Below, piece by piece: positions 17,423-26,381 of a stretch of DNA of 64,000 bases. The stretch's first letter is position 1; each line of letters opens with the position of its first letter. Source of the stretch: Flavobacteriales bacterium (GTDB taxonomy: Bacteria > Bacteroidota > Bacteroidia > Flavobacteriales_G > Salibacteraceae); the NCBI GenBank assembly GCA_018660685.1, contig JABJJW010000009.1, positions 1 through 64,000 on the forward strand, given 5' to 3'. The notes beneath the pieces are model-generated. The model was not told the origin of the DNA. It worked only from the letters and a program-made list of their open reading frames with translations, and did no database searches. Position numbers and translations under genes: made by a program.

Positions 17423-19882
17423 ATGATGAATCCGAAACGCAAAAACTATTGGCTAACCACCGCAGCCGCCATGGTTTTCTCCTTTAGCCTTTTGGCGCAA
17501 TCCGCCTCAGTAAAAGGCAAAATCCAAAGCTCAGATAGCACCCAAAACCTATCTGGTGTATCGGTCTATCTTGACGGCACGAATCACGGCACGATATCCA
17601 ATGGAAGTGGCCATTTTCGATTAGAAGAGATTCCAGTTGGTGATTACACCTTGGTCATAAGCTCAATAGGATATTCACCTCAGCGCATTGCTGTCCAGTT
17701 AAGCGAAGGCGATGTACTCACCCACAGAGCATTTCTAGAAGAATGGGTAAACACCCTCGATGCCGTGAATATTATTTCAAAAGGAGTAACTGGAATCAAA
17801 GATGCTCCAGGCTCAATGCACGTGCTCACACCACGGGTAATTGAGAAATTCAGCTACACCGACATTAATCGAACGCTGAGGTCAATACCTGGAATCAACC
17901 TACAAGAAGAAGATGGGTTTGGCCTACGACCCAACATTGGACTTCGAGGTACCGGCGTTGAGCGAAGCTCGAAGATCACCGTAATGGAAGATGGTGTGCT
18001 TATGGCACCTGCTCCATACGCAGCTCCGGCAGCATATTATTTTCCCACGATTGGTAGGATGCAGGGAATTGAAGTATTGAAAGGAAGCAGCCAGATCAAA
18101 TATGGCCCTTACACGACTGGCGGAGCCATCAATCTAATATCCACTCAAATTCCGTCTGAGTTCGGAGGCAGAATTCACATGATCGGCGGAAGCTTCGGCG
18201 GAAGAAACCTTCATGCATACGTTGGAAATTCTCATAAGAATGTGTCCTACCTAGTGGAAACGTTTCAATTCGGCTCAGAGGGTTTTAAAAAGCTTGATGG
18301 TGGGGGGAACACAGGCTTTTCTAAGCAAGACTATTTGGCTAAAGTACGCGTCAATACCAACGCAGATGCCAAGTACTACCAGAGCTTGACATTTAAAGTT
18401 GGCCAGTCTGCAGAATCAAGTAACGAGACTTATCTCGGCCTAAGTGAATCTGACTTTAGTGCGAATCCATTGAGAAGGTATGCAGCCTCTCAAATGGATC
18501 ACATGGCCACGACTCAACATCAGTATTCAATCAGTCATAGCATTCGATTTCCAAAAGTTGCAGAATTAACAACGACAGCATATCGAAGCGACTTCAGCCG
18601 GAACTGGTATAAATTAGATAAGGTCGTTGATAGCTCAGGTGCCAAAACGAGCATTTCCTCCATTCTGGATGATCCAAATTCCTACGCAAACGCATTTGCC
18701 ATCTTGAACGGCGGGAGCAGCTTGAACTCCAATGCTCTTCATGTGAAGGCGAACAATCGTGATTACTACGCCCAGGGCATCCAGACCAATTTATCCCTAG
18801 ACTTCAAAACAGGAAAATTGTCGCATAAGGCTGATATCGGCGTCCGAGTGCATCAAGATCAAATCGATCGATTTCAGTGGGTGGACGAGTACGCCATGGT
18901 CAATAATGTAATGCTAAAGAGCAGTGCAGGAACTCCAGGCACAGAAAGCAACAGAGTAGAAACGGCTAACGCGATTGCATCCTATATCCAATATAGGATC
19001 AAATACCGCAAGTTTACCTTCACTCCAGGTCTGCGATATGAGAATATACACCTGAAACGACTTGATTATGGTAAATCAGATCCCGATCGGACAGAATCTA
19101 ATTTATCAAACCGCAGCAACTGGGTTCAGGCATTGATTCCCGGTGCCGCCATAGACTATCAGCACAGCAAGTTTTTCAGTGCATTTGTTGGCGTTCACCA
19201 GGGATTTGCCCCAGCAGGAAGTAAGGATGGAGCAGAACCAGAGCAGAGTGTGAACTACGAAGCTGGAATTCGCTATGCAAAGAATGCATTGAGCGGGCAG
19301 GTTGTCTATTTCATAAATGACTACGAAAACTTGTTAGGAGCTGACTTGAATGCCGCTGGTGGAGCTGGGTCAGGAAATCTATTCAACGGCGGTCAAGCAA
19401 TCACTCAAGGTGTAGAGTTTCAAGCCTCGCAAGACCTCATCTGGAAAAATGAGGACAGCAAATACAGTCTTCCACTTTCTGTTGTATATACGTTCACCGA
19501 AGGGCATTTCGAGAATGATTTTTCAAGTGATTTTGAAGGTTGGGGTTCTGTGGCGGCCGGCGACCATCTGCCCTACTTGGCAAATCATCAATTCTCCGTA
19601 ATTCTAGGAATTGAACATCACAAGTTCAGCGCGAATGTAAGCGGTCGTTTTGTAGATGAAATGAGAACAAACCCGGGTCAAGGAGCAATACCGTCAAACG
19701 AAAAGACTGACGCATATTTTGTCTTGGATGCTAGTGCATCATACAACCTCCATAAGTACATTTCGCTATTTGGTAATATGACCAACATCTCTGATGAGAC
19801 GTATGTTGTGGCTCGAAGACCAGCAGGACTTAGACCAGGTATGCCTCGGGCATTTAACCTAGGACTTAAAGTCAACTTCTAG
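17423..19882 (+). CDS. FecA-like TonB-dependent outer-membrane receptor
   Basis: Imports a ferric chelate, probably citrate-like, across the outer membrane using TonB energy. The 819 residues comprise a signal peptide (to about 25), a carboxypeptidase-regulatory-like beta-sandwich domain (about 28-110), a plug (about 115-235) with GLRGTGVERSSKITVMEDG and APYAAPAAYYFP, which are typical of the FecA group, and a beta-barrel ending in the aromatic C-terminus LGLKVNF. Two iron-box-like palindromes upstream fit iron control. The stop overlaps the convergent glycosyltransferase stop in CTAG. The exact ligand is not shown by the sequence. Confidence 0.92.
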   Translation: MMNPKRKNYWLTTAAAMVFSFSLLAQSASVKGKIQSSDSTQNLSGVSVYLDGTNHGTISNGSGHFRLEEIPVGDYTLVISSIGYSPQRIAVQLSEGDVLTHRAFLEEWVNTLDAVNIISKGVTGIKDAPGSMHVLTPRVIEKFSYTDINRTLRSIPGINLQEEDGFGLRPNIGLRGTGVERSSKITVMEDGVLMAPAPYAAPAAYYFPTIGRMQGIEVLKGSSQIKYGPYTTGGAINLISTQIPSEFGGRIHMIGGSFGGRNLHAYVGNSHKNVSYLVETFQFGSEGFKKLDGGGNTGFSKQDYLAKVRVNTNADAKYYQSLTFKVGQSAESSNETYLGLSESDFSANPLRRYAASQMDHMATTQHQYSISHSIRFPKVAELTTTAYRSDFSRNWYKLDKVVDSSGAKTSISSILDDPNSYANAFAILNGGSSLNSNALHVKANNRDYYAQGIQTNLSLDFKTGKLSHKADIGVRVHQDQIDRFQWVDEYAMVNNVMLKSSAGTPGTESNRVETANAIASYIQYRIKYRKFTFTPGLRYENIHLKRLDYGKSDPDRTESNLSNRSNWVQALIPGAAIDYQHSKFFSAFVGVHQGFAPAGSKDGAEPEQSVNYEAGIRYAKNALSGQVVYFINDYENLLGADLNAAGGAGSGNLFNGGQAITQGVEFQASQDLIWKNEDSKYSLPLSVVYTFTEGHFENDFSSDFEGWGSVAAGDHLPYLANHQFSVILGIEHHKFSANVSGRFVDEMRTNPGQGAIPSNEKTDAYFVLDASASYNLHKYISLFGNMTNISDETYVVARRPAGLRPGMPRAFNLGLKVNF

Positions 19883-21090
19883 CGGTTCTTCTCCTCGATC
19901 CATCGAGACATGTACTCCGTACTTCGAAGCGTGTGGTGGTTTAGCATCTGACCAAGGAAATCTGATTTCCTGTGATCTCCTAGGTTGGATGAAAGAAGAT
20001 TCAAGTCGTGAATGAATTTTAGCTCGAATGGATCTTTTGAGAATCGATTCTTAAGCAGAGGCACTATTCTCTTTGCCGAAGATTCCCACTCTTCTTCATT
20101 CTGATAAAGTTCAATCGCCTTCTTCGCAAACTCTTCAAAACCTGTTGCTACAATTCCTGGGAACTCGTCTTTGGTTGAAATCCCCTCCAATCCAATTACC
20201 GTAGTCACAGATGGTGTACCACTTTGCATGGCGTCGAATAATTTGCCTTTCAAGCCGGCTCCAAAGCGCAGTGGAGCTAAGAGAAGTCGATACTGTGAAA
20301 CTGTCTCGATTGCTTCTTCTGCCCTGCCTTTAATCAAAAAACCAATTGCCTTATCATTGAGTTGATGCTCACTTTCTTTAGAGTAAGAGCCATAAACGTG
20401 CATTTCTGCTCCGGGCAGTTCCTTCCTGATCAAAGGCCAGATGTCTTTTTTAAGATAGCGGATCGAATCCAAGTTCGGGGCGTGTCTAAAGTTCCCAATG
20501 GTGACAAAATGCTCTCGGTTCTTCCAATTCACCTCTGGCTCAATCGCTTCAACCATGAATGGAATGTAATGCAACTTTGACGCATCAATTTTGAATACTC
20601 TCTGCAGCAAAGCGTACTCATACTCAGAGATCATGAGGCTTAAGTCGCAGCGATGAATGCAAGCGAGTTCGCGAATCGCGACTTCATTGAACAGATCGGA
20701 CTCTTCATAACCTCTGTCACTTTCAAGTGCAATTTGCCGCCCACGCCTAAGACAGTGAAGATCCTCGGTATCCAAAACCTTCACAGCACTCGGACAGTGC
20801 TGCGACACTCTCCATCCAAATTGTTCTTCGCACATGAAGCGGTCAAAGAGCACGATATCTGGATTGAGTTCCTTCACCAACGAATCAAAACCTGAGTCAT
20901 TGACCTGTATTGATCCTGCTTTAATTCCTAATGCTCTAAAGTCAATGCTATGCTTACTCGGAGCTGCGGTAGACACATAGGTCATTGACCATTTTTGATC
21001 GAGGAACGCGCTGAGCAATTGAAGCATCCGGCTACCTGCTGCTGTGGATGTCGGCTCAGGCCAAACGGTGCTTATGATGAGGATTTTCAT
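19879..21090 (-). CDS. Glycosyltransferase (GT4-like, GT-B fold)
   Basis: The 403-residue protein begins MKILIISTVWPEP as many GT-B enzymes do. It has a C-terminal nucleotide-sugar half with VTIGNFRHAPN, LLAPLRFGAGLKGK and DAMQSGTPSVTT, matching the GT4 pattern. Donor and acceptor are unknown. It stands alone on its strand, outside the polysaccharide locus at the right of the window, within the block that seems to have been inserted between the DoxX-type gene and DUF1599. Confidence 0.85.
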   Translation of the reverse strand: MKILIISTVWPEPTSTAAGSRMLQLLSAFLDQKWSMTYVSTAAPSKHSIDFRALGIKAGSIQVNDSGFDSLVKELNPDIVLFDRFMCEEQFGWRVSQHCPSAVKVLDTEDLHCLRRGRQIALESDRGYEESDLFNEVAIRELACIHRCDLSLMISEYEYALLQRVFKIDASKLHYIPFMVEAIEPEVNWKNREHFVTIGNFRHAPNLDSIRYLKKDIWPLIRKELPGAEMHVYGSYSKESEHQLNDKAIGFLIKGRAEEAIETVSQYRLLLAPLRFGAGLKGKLFDAMQSGTPSVTTVIGLEGISTKDEFPGIVATGFEEFAKKAIELYQNEEEWESSAKRIVPLLKNRFSKDPFELKFIHDLNLLSSNLGDHRKSDFLGQMLNHHTLRSTEYMSRWIEEKNR

Positions 21091-21230
21091 TTCTATTGAT
21101 GCTCATCCTGGGGGCTCGAGGCCTTCTCGAAGGAGGCCATCAAAGATAATTGGCTTGTCTTCGGGACGACCAAGATTGTCGCCAATAGTATGCTTGCATG
21201 AAGTAATATGTCATATTTACTACCTGAACC
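21091..21230. other. Structured intergenic region
   Basis: No ORF is visible. Several inverted repeats are seen: ggccttc/gaaggaggcc near 21119-21140, and ATTGGC...GCCAAT (about 21149-21187) enclosing GTC/GAC pairs. The segment cgaccaagatt recurs near 17222. This may be a repeat-family remnant. Confidence 0.35.
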
Positions 21231-21800
21231 ATGAAGGATTTCTTTGTACTTCTAATTTCTCTTCTTTTTGCACTACAAGTTCCAGCTCAAAAAAAGTATA
21301 GACTGGTATTTCAGAACCATACGACGGAAAAGAAACTCATCCTTAAAAAAGGGCATTTTCTTAATTACGAGCTCGCTAAAAAGTATGGCGAGATTGAAAA
21401 TGACAATCCCCGGTTACTCATTTCGGAGGATAAACATGAACACAAGATCACAAATGGAAAAATTAAAAAGATTATTCCTGGTGATAATCCAGCGGTCTAT
21501 CTCAAACAGTACGGAAAAGAAAGTGTGATTTTACTAGCCGATGTTGACGTCGTACATAAATACTTCTATGTGGACATTATTTCGATAACCAGTTCAATTG
21601 CCCTCACAGGCGTCATGGGCGCAGCCCTCATTGGAATGGGCATTGGATTTAAGGAATCTGGACTGGGGTTTATTGGAGTGCCATTACTAGCCACCGGGAT
21701 AATTTCTGGTTTTCTTTTTAAGCAAAAGACATATAGAATGTCGGAAAACAGCACTGCGCATGTTGCAAGTAAAGAAAACATCAAGAAAAGATTCAATTAA
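21231..21800 (+). CDS. Unknown exported protein with C-terminal membrane segments
   Basis: I do not recognise this 189-residue protein. It has a signal peptide (cleavage near VPAQ), a polar basic part in which KHEHKITNGKIKKIIPGD suggests a small beta domain, and two glycine-rich hydrophobic segments (about 120-165) before a basic tail. It may sit in the inner or outer membrane. It starts at ATG 21231, and its stop codon abuts that of the convergent DUF1599 gene. Confidence 0.75.
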   Translation: MKDFFVLLISLLFALQVPAQKKYRLVFQNHTTEKKLILKKGHFLNYELAKKYGEIENDNPRLLISEDKHEHKITNGKIKKIIPGDNPAVYLKQYGKESVILLADVDVVHKYFYVDIISITSSIALTGVMGAALIGMGIGFKESGLGFIGVPLLATGIISGFLFKQKTYRMSENSTAHVASKENIKKRFN

Positions 21801-22334
21801 CTATCCTAACCGAATCAATGCAAAGAGCGCATAATTCATCATGTCCTGATAATTTGCATCGATGCCTTCTGAGATGAGTGTTTTGCCTTGATTGTCTTCG
21901 ATCTGACGAATTCTCAAAATTTTCATAAGGATCAAATCGGTGAGCGAACTCACCCTCATTTCTCTCCATGCTTCTCCGTAATCTGAATTCTTTTTGATCA
22001 TGAGATCACGTGTCTCTTGAACTTTGGCTTCATACAATTTTGAGGTCCGCTCCACTTCCATCTCGTGATCAGAATCTGTAGGGAGCTCCAATTGGAGCTG
22101 AGCCATGACACAGTAGTTGACAATTCCAACGTATTCATTGCCGATGTCTTCTCCGACCTTATTCTCCCCTGTTTCTTCGATGGTTCGTATTCGTTGAGCT
22201 TTGATGAATATTTGATCTGTCAACGACTTCGGCCGGAGTATTCTCCATGCAGTTCCATAATCCTTGGTTTTCTTAAGGAAGATATCCCGGCATTTACCTA
22301 ATGCCTCATCGTATTGTTTCAATGTCAGTTCCAT
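21801..22334 (-). CDS. DUF1599 protein with two tandem copies
   Basis: The 177 residues contain the same module twice: about 22-80 (KDYGTAWRILRPKSLTDQI) and about 115-175 (SDYGEAWREMRVSSLTDLI), each followed by an RIRQIE-type helix. This is the DUF1599 family, common in Bacteroidota beside folP and the DoxX-type/tpiA genes. No enzymatic role is established. The gene is divergent from folP, and their 5' ends lie about 45 bp apart. Confidence 0.88.
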   Translation of the reverse strand: MELTLKQYDEALGKCRDIFLKKTKDYGTAWRILRPKSLTDQIFIKAQRIRTIEETGENKVGEDIGNEYVGIVNYCVMAQLQLELPTDSDHEMEVERTSKLYEAKVQETRDLMIKKNSDYGEAWREMRVSSLTDLILMKILRIRQIEDNQGKTLISEGIDANYQDMMNYALFALIRLG

Positions 22335-22335
22335 C

Positions 22336-22343
22336 TATTTTCG
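22336..22343 (+). promoter_or_regulatory. Candidate -7 element of folP
   Basis: TATTTTCG, one mismatch to TAnnTTTG, lies 37 bp before ATG 22380. The same octamer occurs before the genes starting at 29439 (-) and 32661 (+). Confidence 0.25.
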
Positions 22344-22379
22344 CTATCGATTATGTGGTCACAAATTACTGCAATTCCG

Positions 22380-23213
22380 ATGAAAAAAACGCTCAACTGT
22401 CGAGGTAGATTGATTGACATGAGCACGCCTGCAGTAATGGGAATCCTGAACGTAACTCCCGATTCATTTTTTGATGGTGGAACCTATCAATCTGAAGATC
22501 TGTTAATGCATCGTGCTGAGCAACACTTGAAGGATGGCGCTAAATTCTTGGATGTAGGAGCGATCTCCTCTCGTCCAATGGCTGAAATGGTAAGCGAAGA
22601 ACAAGAGAAGACAAGGCTCATTCCTGCTGTTGAAGCGATTCATAAAAGGTTTCCCGAGGCGATCATATCCGTTGACACTTTCAGAGCGAATATTGCCCAC
22701 ATGGCGATCCAAGCCGGTGGAGACATCATTAACGACATCAGTGGCGGTGAACTGGACGAAGCAATGTTTGAGACCATCGCCCAACTTCAAGTTCCATACA
22801 TCCTCATGCACATGAAAGGAACCCCCCAAACCATGCAGCATGACCCAAAATATGGAGACGTCACAGAAGAAGTATTTAATTTTCTCGTTACCCGAGTTCA
22901 TCGCCTCAAGGAGCTAGGTGTTCACGACATCATATTGGATCCTGGATTCGGGTTTGGAAAGAGCGTTGACCACAACTACGATCTGCTTGACGAGCTGGAC
23001 CATTTTCTTGCCATGGGACTGCCACTCCTTGCTGGGTTTTCACGAAAAAGCATGATCAACAAGGTAATTGGTACAACTCCAGATACGGCCTTAAACGGGA
23101 CGTCTGTATTGAATACATTAGCACTTCAGAAAGGTGCTTCTATACTTAGAGTTCATGACGTAAAAGAAGCGATGCAGGCCGTTGCACTCATTAACCGAAT
23201 GAGAAGGGCTTAA
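22380..23213 (+). CDS. folP: Dihydropteroate synthase
   Basis: Condenses p-aminobenzoate with hydroxymethyldihydropterin diphosphate in folate synthesis. Motifs: MGILNVTPDSFFDGG (diphosphate and metal loop), the DVGAISSRP segment, NDISGG and LDPGFGFGK. Length is 277 residues from ATG 22380. The ORF track extends to a TTG at 22314, but that would overlap the divergent DUF1599 gene, and family members start close to ATG 22380. Confidence 0.95.
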   Translation: MKKTLNCRGRLIDMSTPAVMGILNVTPDSFFDGGTYQSEDLLMHRAEQHLKDGAKFLDVGAISSRPMAEMVSEEQEKTRLIPAVEAIHKRFPEAIISVDTFRANIAHMAIQAGGDIINDISGGELDEAMFETIAQLQVPYILMHMKGTPQTMQHDPKYGDVTEEVFNFLVTRVHRLKELGVHDIILDPGFGFGKSVDHNYDLLDELDHFLAMGLPLLAGFSRKSMINKVIGTTPDTALNGTSVLNTLALQKGASILRVHDVKEAMQAVALINRMRRA

Positions 23214-23229
23214 CATTCACTTCAAATTC

Positions 23230-23237
23230 TACCTTTG
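23230..23237 (+). promoter_or_regulatory. Candidate -7 element of accA
   Basis: TACCTTTG is a full match to TAnnTTTG and ends 21 bp before ATG 23259. It overlaps the upstream TTG (23235) used by the ORF track, so it argues for the ATG start. Confidence 0.45.
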
Positions 23238-23258
23238 GCCGCAGATAATTCCAATTCT

Positions 23259-24218
23259 ATGGCCGTTTATCTGGATTTTGAAACACCAATTCAGGAACTC
23301 GAGGAACAACTCGAAAACCTGAAACAAGTCAAGGAAAAAAGCAAGCTCAAGTCAGACGATGCGATTGTTGAACTAGAAGCCAAACTGGTTCAGACCAAAA
23401 AGAGCATCTACAAAAACTTGACCGCTTGGCAAAAAGTACAAGTCTCTCGACATCCCGAGCGACCGTATACGCTGGCTTATATCGAAGCCCTCACCGGAGG
23501 GAACTTTATTGAGCTCCACGGCGATCGCAATGTTCGCGATGACAAAGCCATGGTCGGTGGTATGGGAAGCATTGATGGTAAGACCTTCATGTTCGTTGGC
23601 CAGCAAAAAGGCATTAACACCAAGATGCGCCAATACCGAAACTTCGGAATGGCAAATCCAGAAGGATATCGTAAGGCACTCAGGCTGTTTAAAATGGCCG
23701 AGAAATTCAATAAGCCGATTGTTTGCTTCATCGATACACCGGGTGCTTTTCCTGGACTCGAGGCAGAGGAAAGAGGGCAAGGAGAGGCGATCGCCAAGAA
23801 CATTTTTGAAATGATGAACCTGAGAGTTCCAGTAATTGCCATTGTAATTGGTGAAGGAGCTTCTGGTGGTGCACTAGGTATTGGCGTTGCTGATAAGGTC
23901 ATGATGATGGAATACACATGGTATTCGGTTATCTCACCTGAGTCCTGTTCTTCCATTCTTTGGAGAAGTTGGGATTTCAAAGAGCAAGCCGCTGAAGCCC
24001 TGAAGCTTACAGCTGATGACATGCTCAGCAATGGTCTTGTAGATGGAATCATCAAAGAGCCTGTCGGAGGAGCGCACGGCAATCCACTTGAGGCATACGA
24101 GAATGTCAAAGAAGAAATTCTTCTCCAATACAATTCACTCAAATCACTTAATGCCGATGCTCGGATCACCAAACGAATCGAGAAGTATAGTGGCATGGGT
24201 GTGTTTGTAGAAGGCTAA
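23259..24218 (+). CDS. accA: Acetyl-CoA carboxylase carboxyltransferase subunit alpha
   Basis: AccA with AccD moves the carboxyl group from biotin carrier protein to acetyl-CoA, the first committed step of fatty-acid synthesis. The 319-residue length is standard. Seen are the N-terminal [18 protein letters not shown] helix, the [21 protein letters not shown] segment and the oxyanion region [15 protein letters not shown] 23259 gives the usual family N-terminus. Five bp separate it from menC, suggesting a shared transcript. No accD is in the window. Confidence 0.97.
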   Translation: MAVYLDFETPIQELEEQLENLKQVKEKSKLKSDDAIVELEAKLVQTKKSIYKNLTAWQKVQVSRHPERPYTLAYIEALTGGNFIELHGDRNVRDDKAMVGGMGSIDGKTFMFVGQQKGINTKMRQYRNFGMANPEGYRKALRLFKMAEKFNKPIVCFIDTPGAFPGLEAEERGQGEAIAKNIFEMMNLRVPVIAIVIGEGASGGALGIGVADKVMMMEYTWYSVISPESCSSILWRSWDFKEQAAEALKLTADDMLSNGLVDGIIKEPVGGAHGNPLEAYENVKEEILLQYNSLKSLNADARITKRIEKYSGMGVFVEG

Positions 24219-24223
24219 TTGCC

Positions 24224-25267
24224 TTGAAGTATTCCTGGACTAAACACCGACTTCAATTTCTTCGCCCTGGCGGCACATCTAGGGGGGTTTTAACCCATAA
24301 AGACTCGTGGTTTTTGATGGCTACAAGTCCAGAATTTGAATATCCAGCAATTGGGGAATGCAGTATTATTCCTGGCCTTAGTCCCGATCCGTTTAATGAA
24401 ATCGAGAAAATGCTCGATGTTATTTGTGTAGGACTTACCGAAAATGGGGATGAACCAGATCTATCGAAATTCCCAGCACTAAAATTCGGTTTAGAAATGT
24501 TGAATACCGACATAGCCGCAAAGGGAACCAAGGTCTTTCGTCACGATAAATTCACCTCAGGAGAAAGCGGAATCTTAATCAACGGACTCGTATGGATGGG
24601 CGATACGGATTTCATGAAAAGTCAACTCGACGCTAAAATTTCAGAGGGCTTTACTTGTATCAAGATCAAAATCGGTTCGTTGGATTTCGAAACCGAAAAG
24701 CGTTTTCTAAGTGATCTGAGAAATCGATATGGTGATGAATTGGAGTTACGCTTAGATGCAAATGGCGCGTTTCCCATATCCGACGCATCACAGATGCTGG
24801 ATCAGTTGAATGCCTTCGGAATACATTCGATCGAACAACCGATTAAAGCTGGAAATTGGACGGACATGGCCTCCATTTGCTCAGCTTCACCGATTCCAAT
24901 CGCACTGGACGAAGAACTTATCGGAGTGAAATCTCACAATGAAAAAAATGAGCTACTGGATGCGATAAAACCTCAATTCATCATTCTAAAACCGAGTTTG
25001 GTTGGTGGGTTAAAAGAGTGCTCGCAATGGATCGATCTCGCTGAATCCAAAGGGACTGGATGGTGGATCACATCAGCCTTAGAGTCCAACATTGGTTTGA
25101 ATGCCATCGCGCAATATGTATTCAATAAAGGAGCATTTATGCCCCAGGGTTTGGGAACGGGAAGCCTATTTGCAAACAATTTCGATTCACCGCTGTCTAT
25201 TCAAGGTGAAATGTTGAGATTTAGCGCACATTCTAGCTGGAACCTAGATGAATTGAAAGATGACTGA
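24224..25267 (+). CDS. menC: o-Succinylbenzoate synthase
   Basis: Enolase-superfamily enzyme that dehydrates SHCHC to o-succinylbenzoate in menaquinone synthesis. The 347 residues show the catalytic KIKIGS (KxK), metal ligands in RLDANGAF, SIEQPI and ALDEEL, and the second lysine in ILKPSLVGG. The start is TTG at 24224. It overlaps menE by 8 bp, supporting coupled translation and a menaquinone role over other enolase-family functions. Confidence 0.92.
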   Translation: MKYSWTKHRLQFLRPGGTSRGVLTHKDSWFLMATSPEFEYPAIGECSIIPGLSPDPFNEIEKMLDVICVGLTENGDEPDLSKFPALKFGLEMLNTDIAAKGTKVFRHDKFTSGESGILINGLVWMGDTDFMKSQLDAKISEGFTCIKIKIGSLDFETEKRFLSDLRNRYGDELELRLDANGAFPISDASQMLDQLNAFGIHSIEQPIKAGNWTDMASICSASPIPIALDEELIGVKSHNEKNELLDAIKPQFIILKPSLVGGLKECSQWIDLAESKGTGWWITSALESNIGLNAIAQYVFNKGAFMPQGLGTGSLFANNFDSPLSIQGEMLRFSAHSSWNLDELKDD

Positions 25268-26357
25268 TTTTAAAGCATACAAAACCCTTTCGCTTAACGG
25301 GCGGAAAAGATCTCTCCAAGAATGGCGAGCACACGCTCAGCAACAACTCCAAGAGGGTTATGGATTGGGAGACTTGGAAGAGATTCTTGAATTCGTGGTA
25401 GATTGGAGTGACCGAAGGGAATGGATCGAAACACGAACTTCTGGAAGCACCGGCAGACCTAAGAACATCAAGATTCGCAAAGAGCACATTATTTCTAGCG
25501 CCTTACGTACACTCGAATTTCTTAAGCTAAAATCTGGAGACTCAGCCCTCCTCTGTATCCCTGATCAATTCATTGGAGGAAAAATGATGATTGCGAGATC
25601 CATCATTGGAGAGCTTGACCTTCACATCGCAGATAGCAGCTCAACTCCAGAGCTTCCAGAAGGAAAAACAATTGACTTCGCGGCGCTCATTCCAATGCAA
25701 GCCTATCATATTGCTCAGAATAAGGATTTAAAAAAGACGTGGCAAGGAGTCAAGAAAATAATCATCGGAGGGGGTCACATTGACCCTCTATTGGAAGCTG
25801 AGCTAGCGACTTGGAAATGTGAGATCTATGAGTCTTTTGGAATGACAGAAACCATCTCACACATTGCTCTCCGGAAAATTGGGAGCAAAGAAAGAGAACC
25901 TTTTGTGCTGCTTCCAGATATCACCATATCCCAGGATGAACGGAATTGCTTGCTCATCGAGTCTGAGTTGCTACCAACCAACCCTCTCGTCACCAACGAC
26001 ATCGTTGAAATGGTGGATGATAAGTCCTTTCATTGGATGGGGAGAGCAGACAACCTCATTAACAGTGGAGGTGTTAAAATCATTCCAGAAGTAATAGAAA
26101 AGCTGGCCAAACCGCACGTCAATTCCAATTTCATATTTGGTGGAATGCCCGATGAAGAACTTGGCCAAAAAGTGGTTCTGCTCATAGAAAGTCAACCGCT
26201 CAGTGACGATGATCAAAAGGAATTGTTGAAAGACCTGAGGAAAGAATTACACAAGTATGAAATGCCGAAGGAAATACACTATCTCGATGCATTTGAAGAA
26301 ACCGAAAATGGCAAGGTGAATCGCAAAAAGACGCTGAAGCTTATCAACGCCTCGTGA
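25260..26357 (+). CDS. menE: o-Succinylbenzoate-CoA ligase (short AMP-binding enzyme)
   Basis: Activates o-succinylbenzoate with ATP and CoA. The 365 residues form a compact adenylating enzyme with the P-loop RTSGSTGRPK, ESFGMTETISH, GRADNLINSGG and a C-terminal catalytic lysine in NGKVNRKK. It is shorter than typical MenE (about 450-490 aa), as is usual for the Bacteroidota form. Its start lies inside the end of menC. It converges on the proline dehydrogenase gene with 24 bp between stops. Confidence 0.92.
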   Translation: MTDFKAYKTLSLNGRKRSLQEWRAHAQQQLQEGYGLGDLEEILEFVVDWSDRREWIETRTSGSTGRPKNIKIRKEHIISSALRTLEFLKLKSGDSALLCIPDQFIGGKMMIARSIIGELDLHIADSSSTPELPEGKTIDFAALIPMQAYHIAQNKDLKKTWQGVKKIIIGGGHIDPLLEAELATWKCEIYESFGMTETISHIALRKIGSKEREPFVLLPDITISQDERNCLLIESELLPTNPLVTNDIVEMVDDKSFHWMGRADNLINSGGVKIIPEVIEKLAKPHVNSNFIFGGMPDEELGQKVVLLIESQPLSDDDQKELLKDLRKELHKYEMPKEIHYLDAFEETENGKVNRKKTLKLINAS

Positions 26358-26381
26358 GGCTAATCAATATCACAGGTAGAT

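Noticed and set aside
16800-21800. Transposon or integron as the vehicle of the inserted block
   Set aside because: No transposase, integrase, terminal inverted repeats or target duplication is visible; only an 11-mer is shared between its edges.
23477-24196. 239-aa minus-strand ORF inside accA
   Set aside because: Long, but fully antisense to a standard accA; low-complexity Ser/Pro/Ile composition is typical of a shadow frame.
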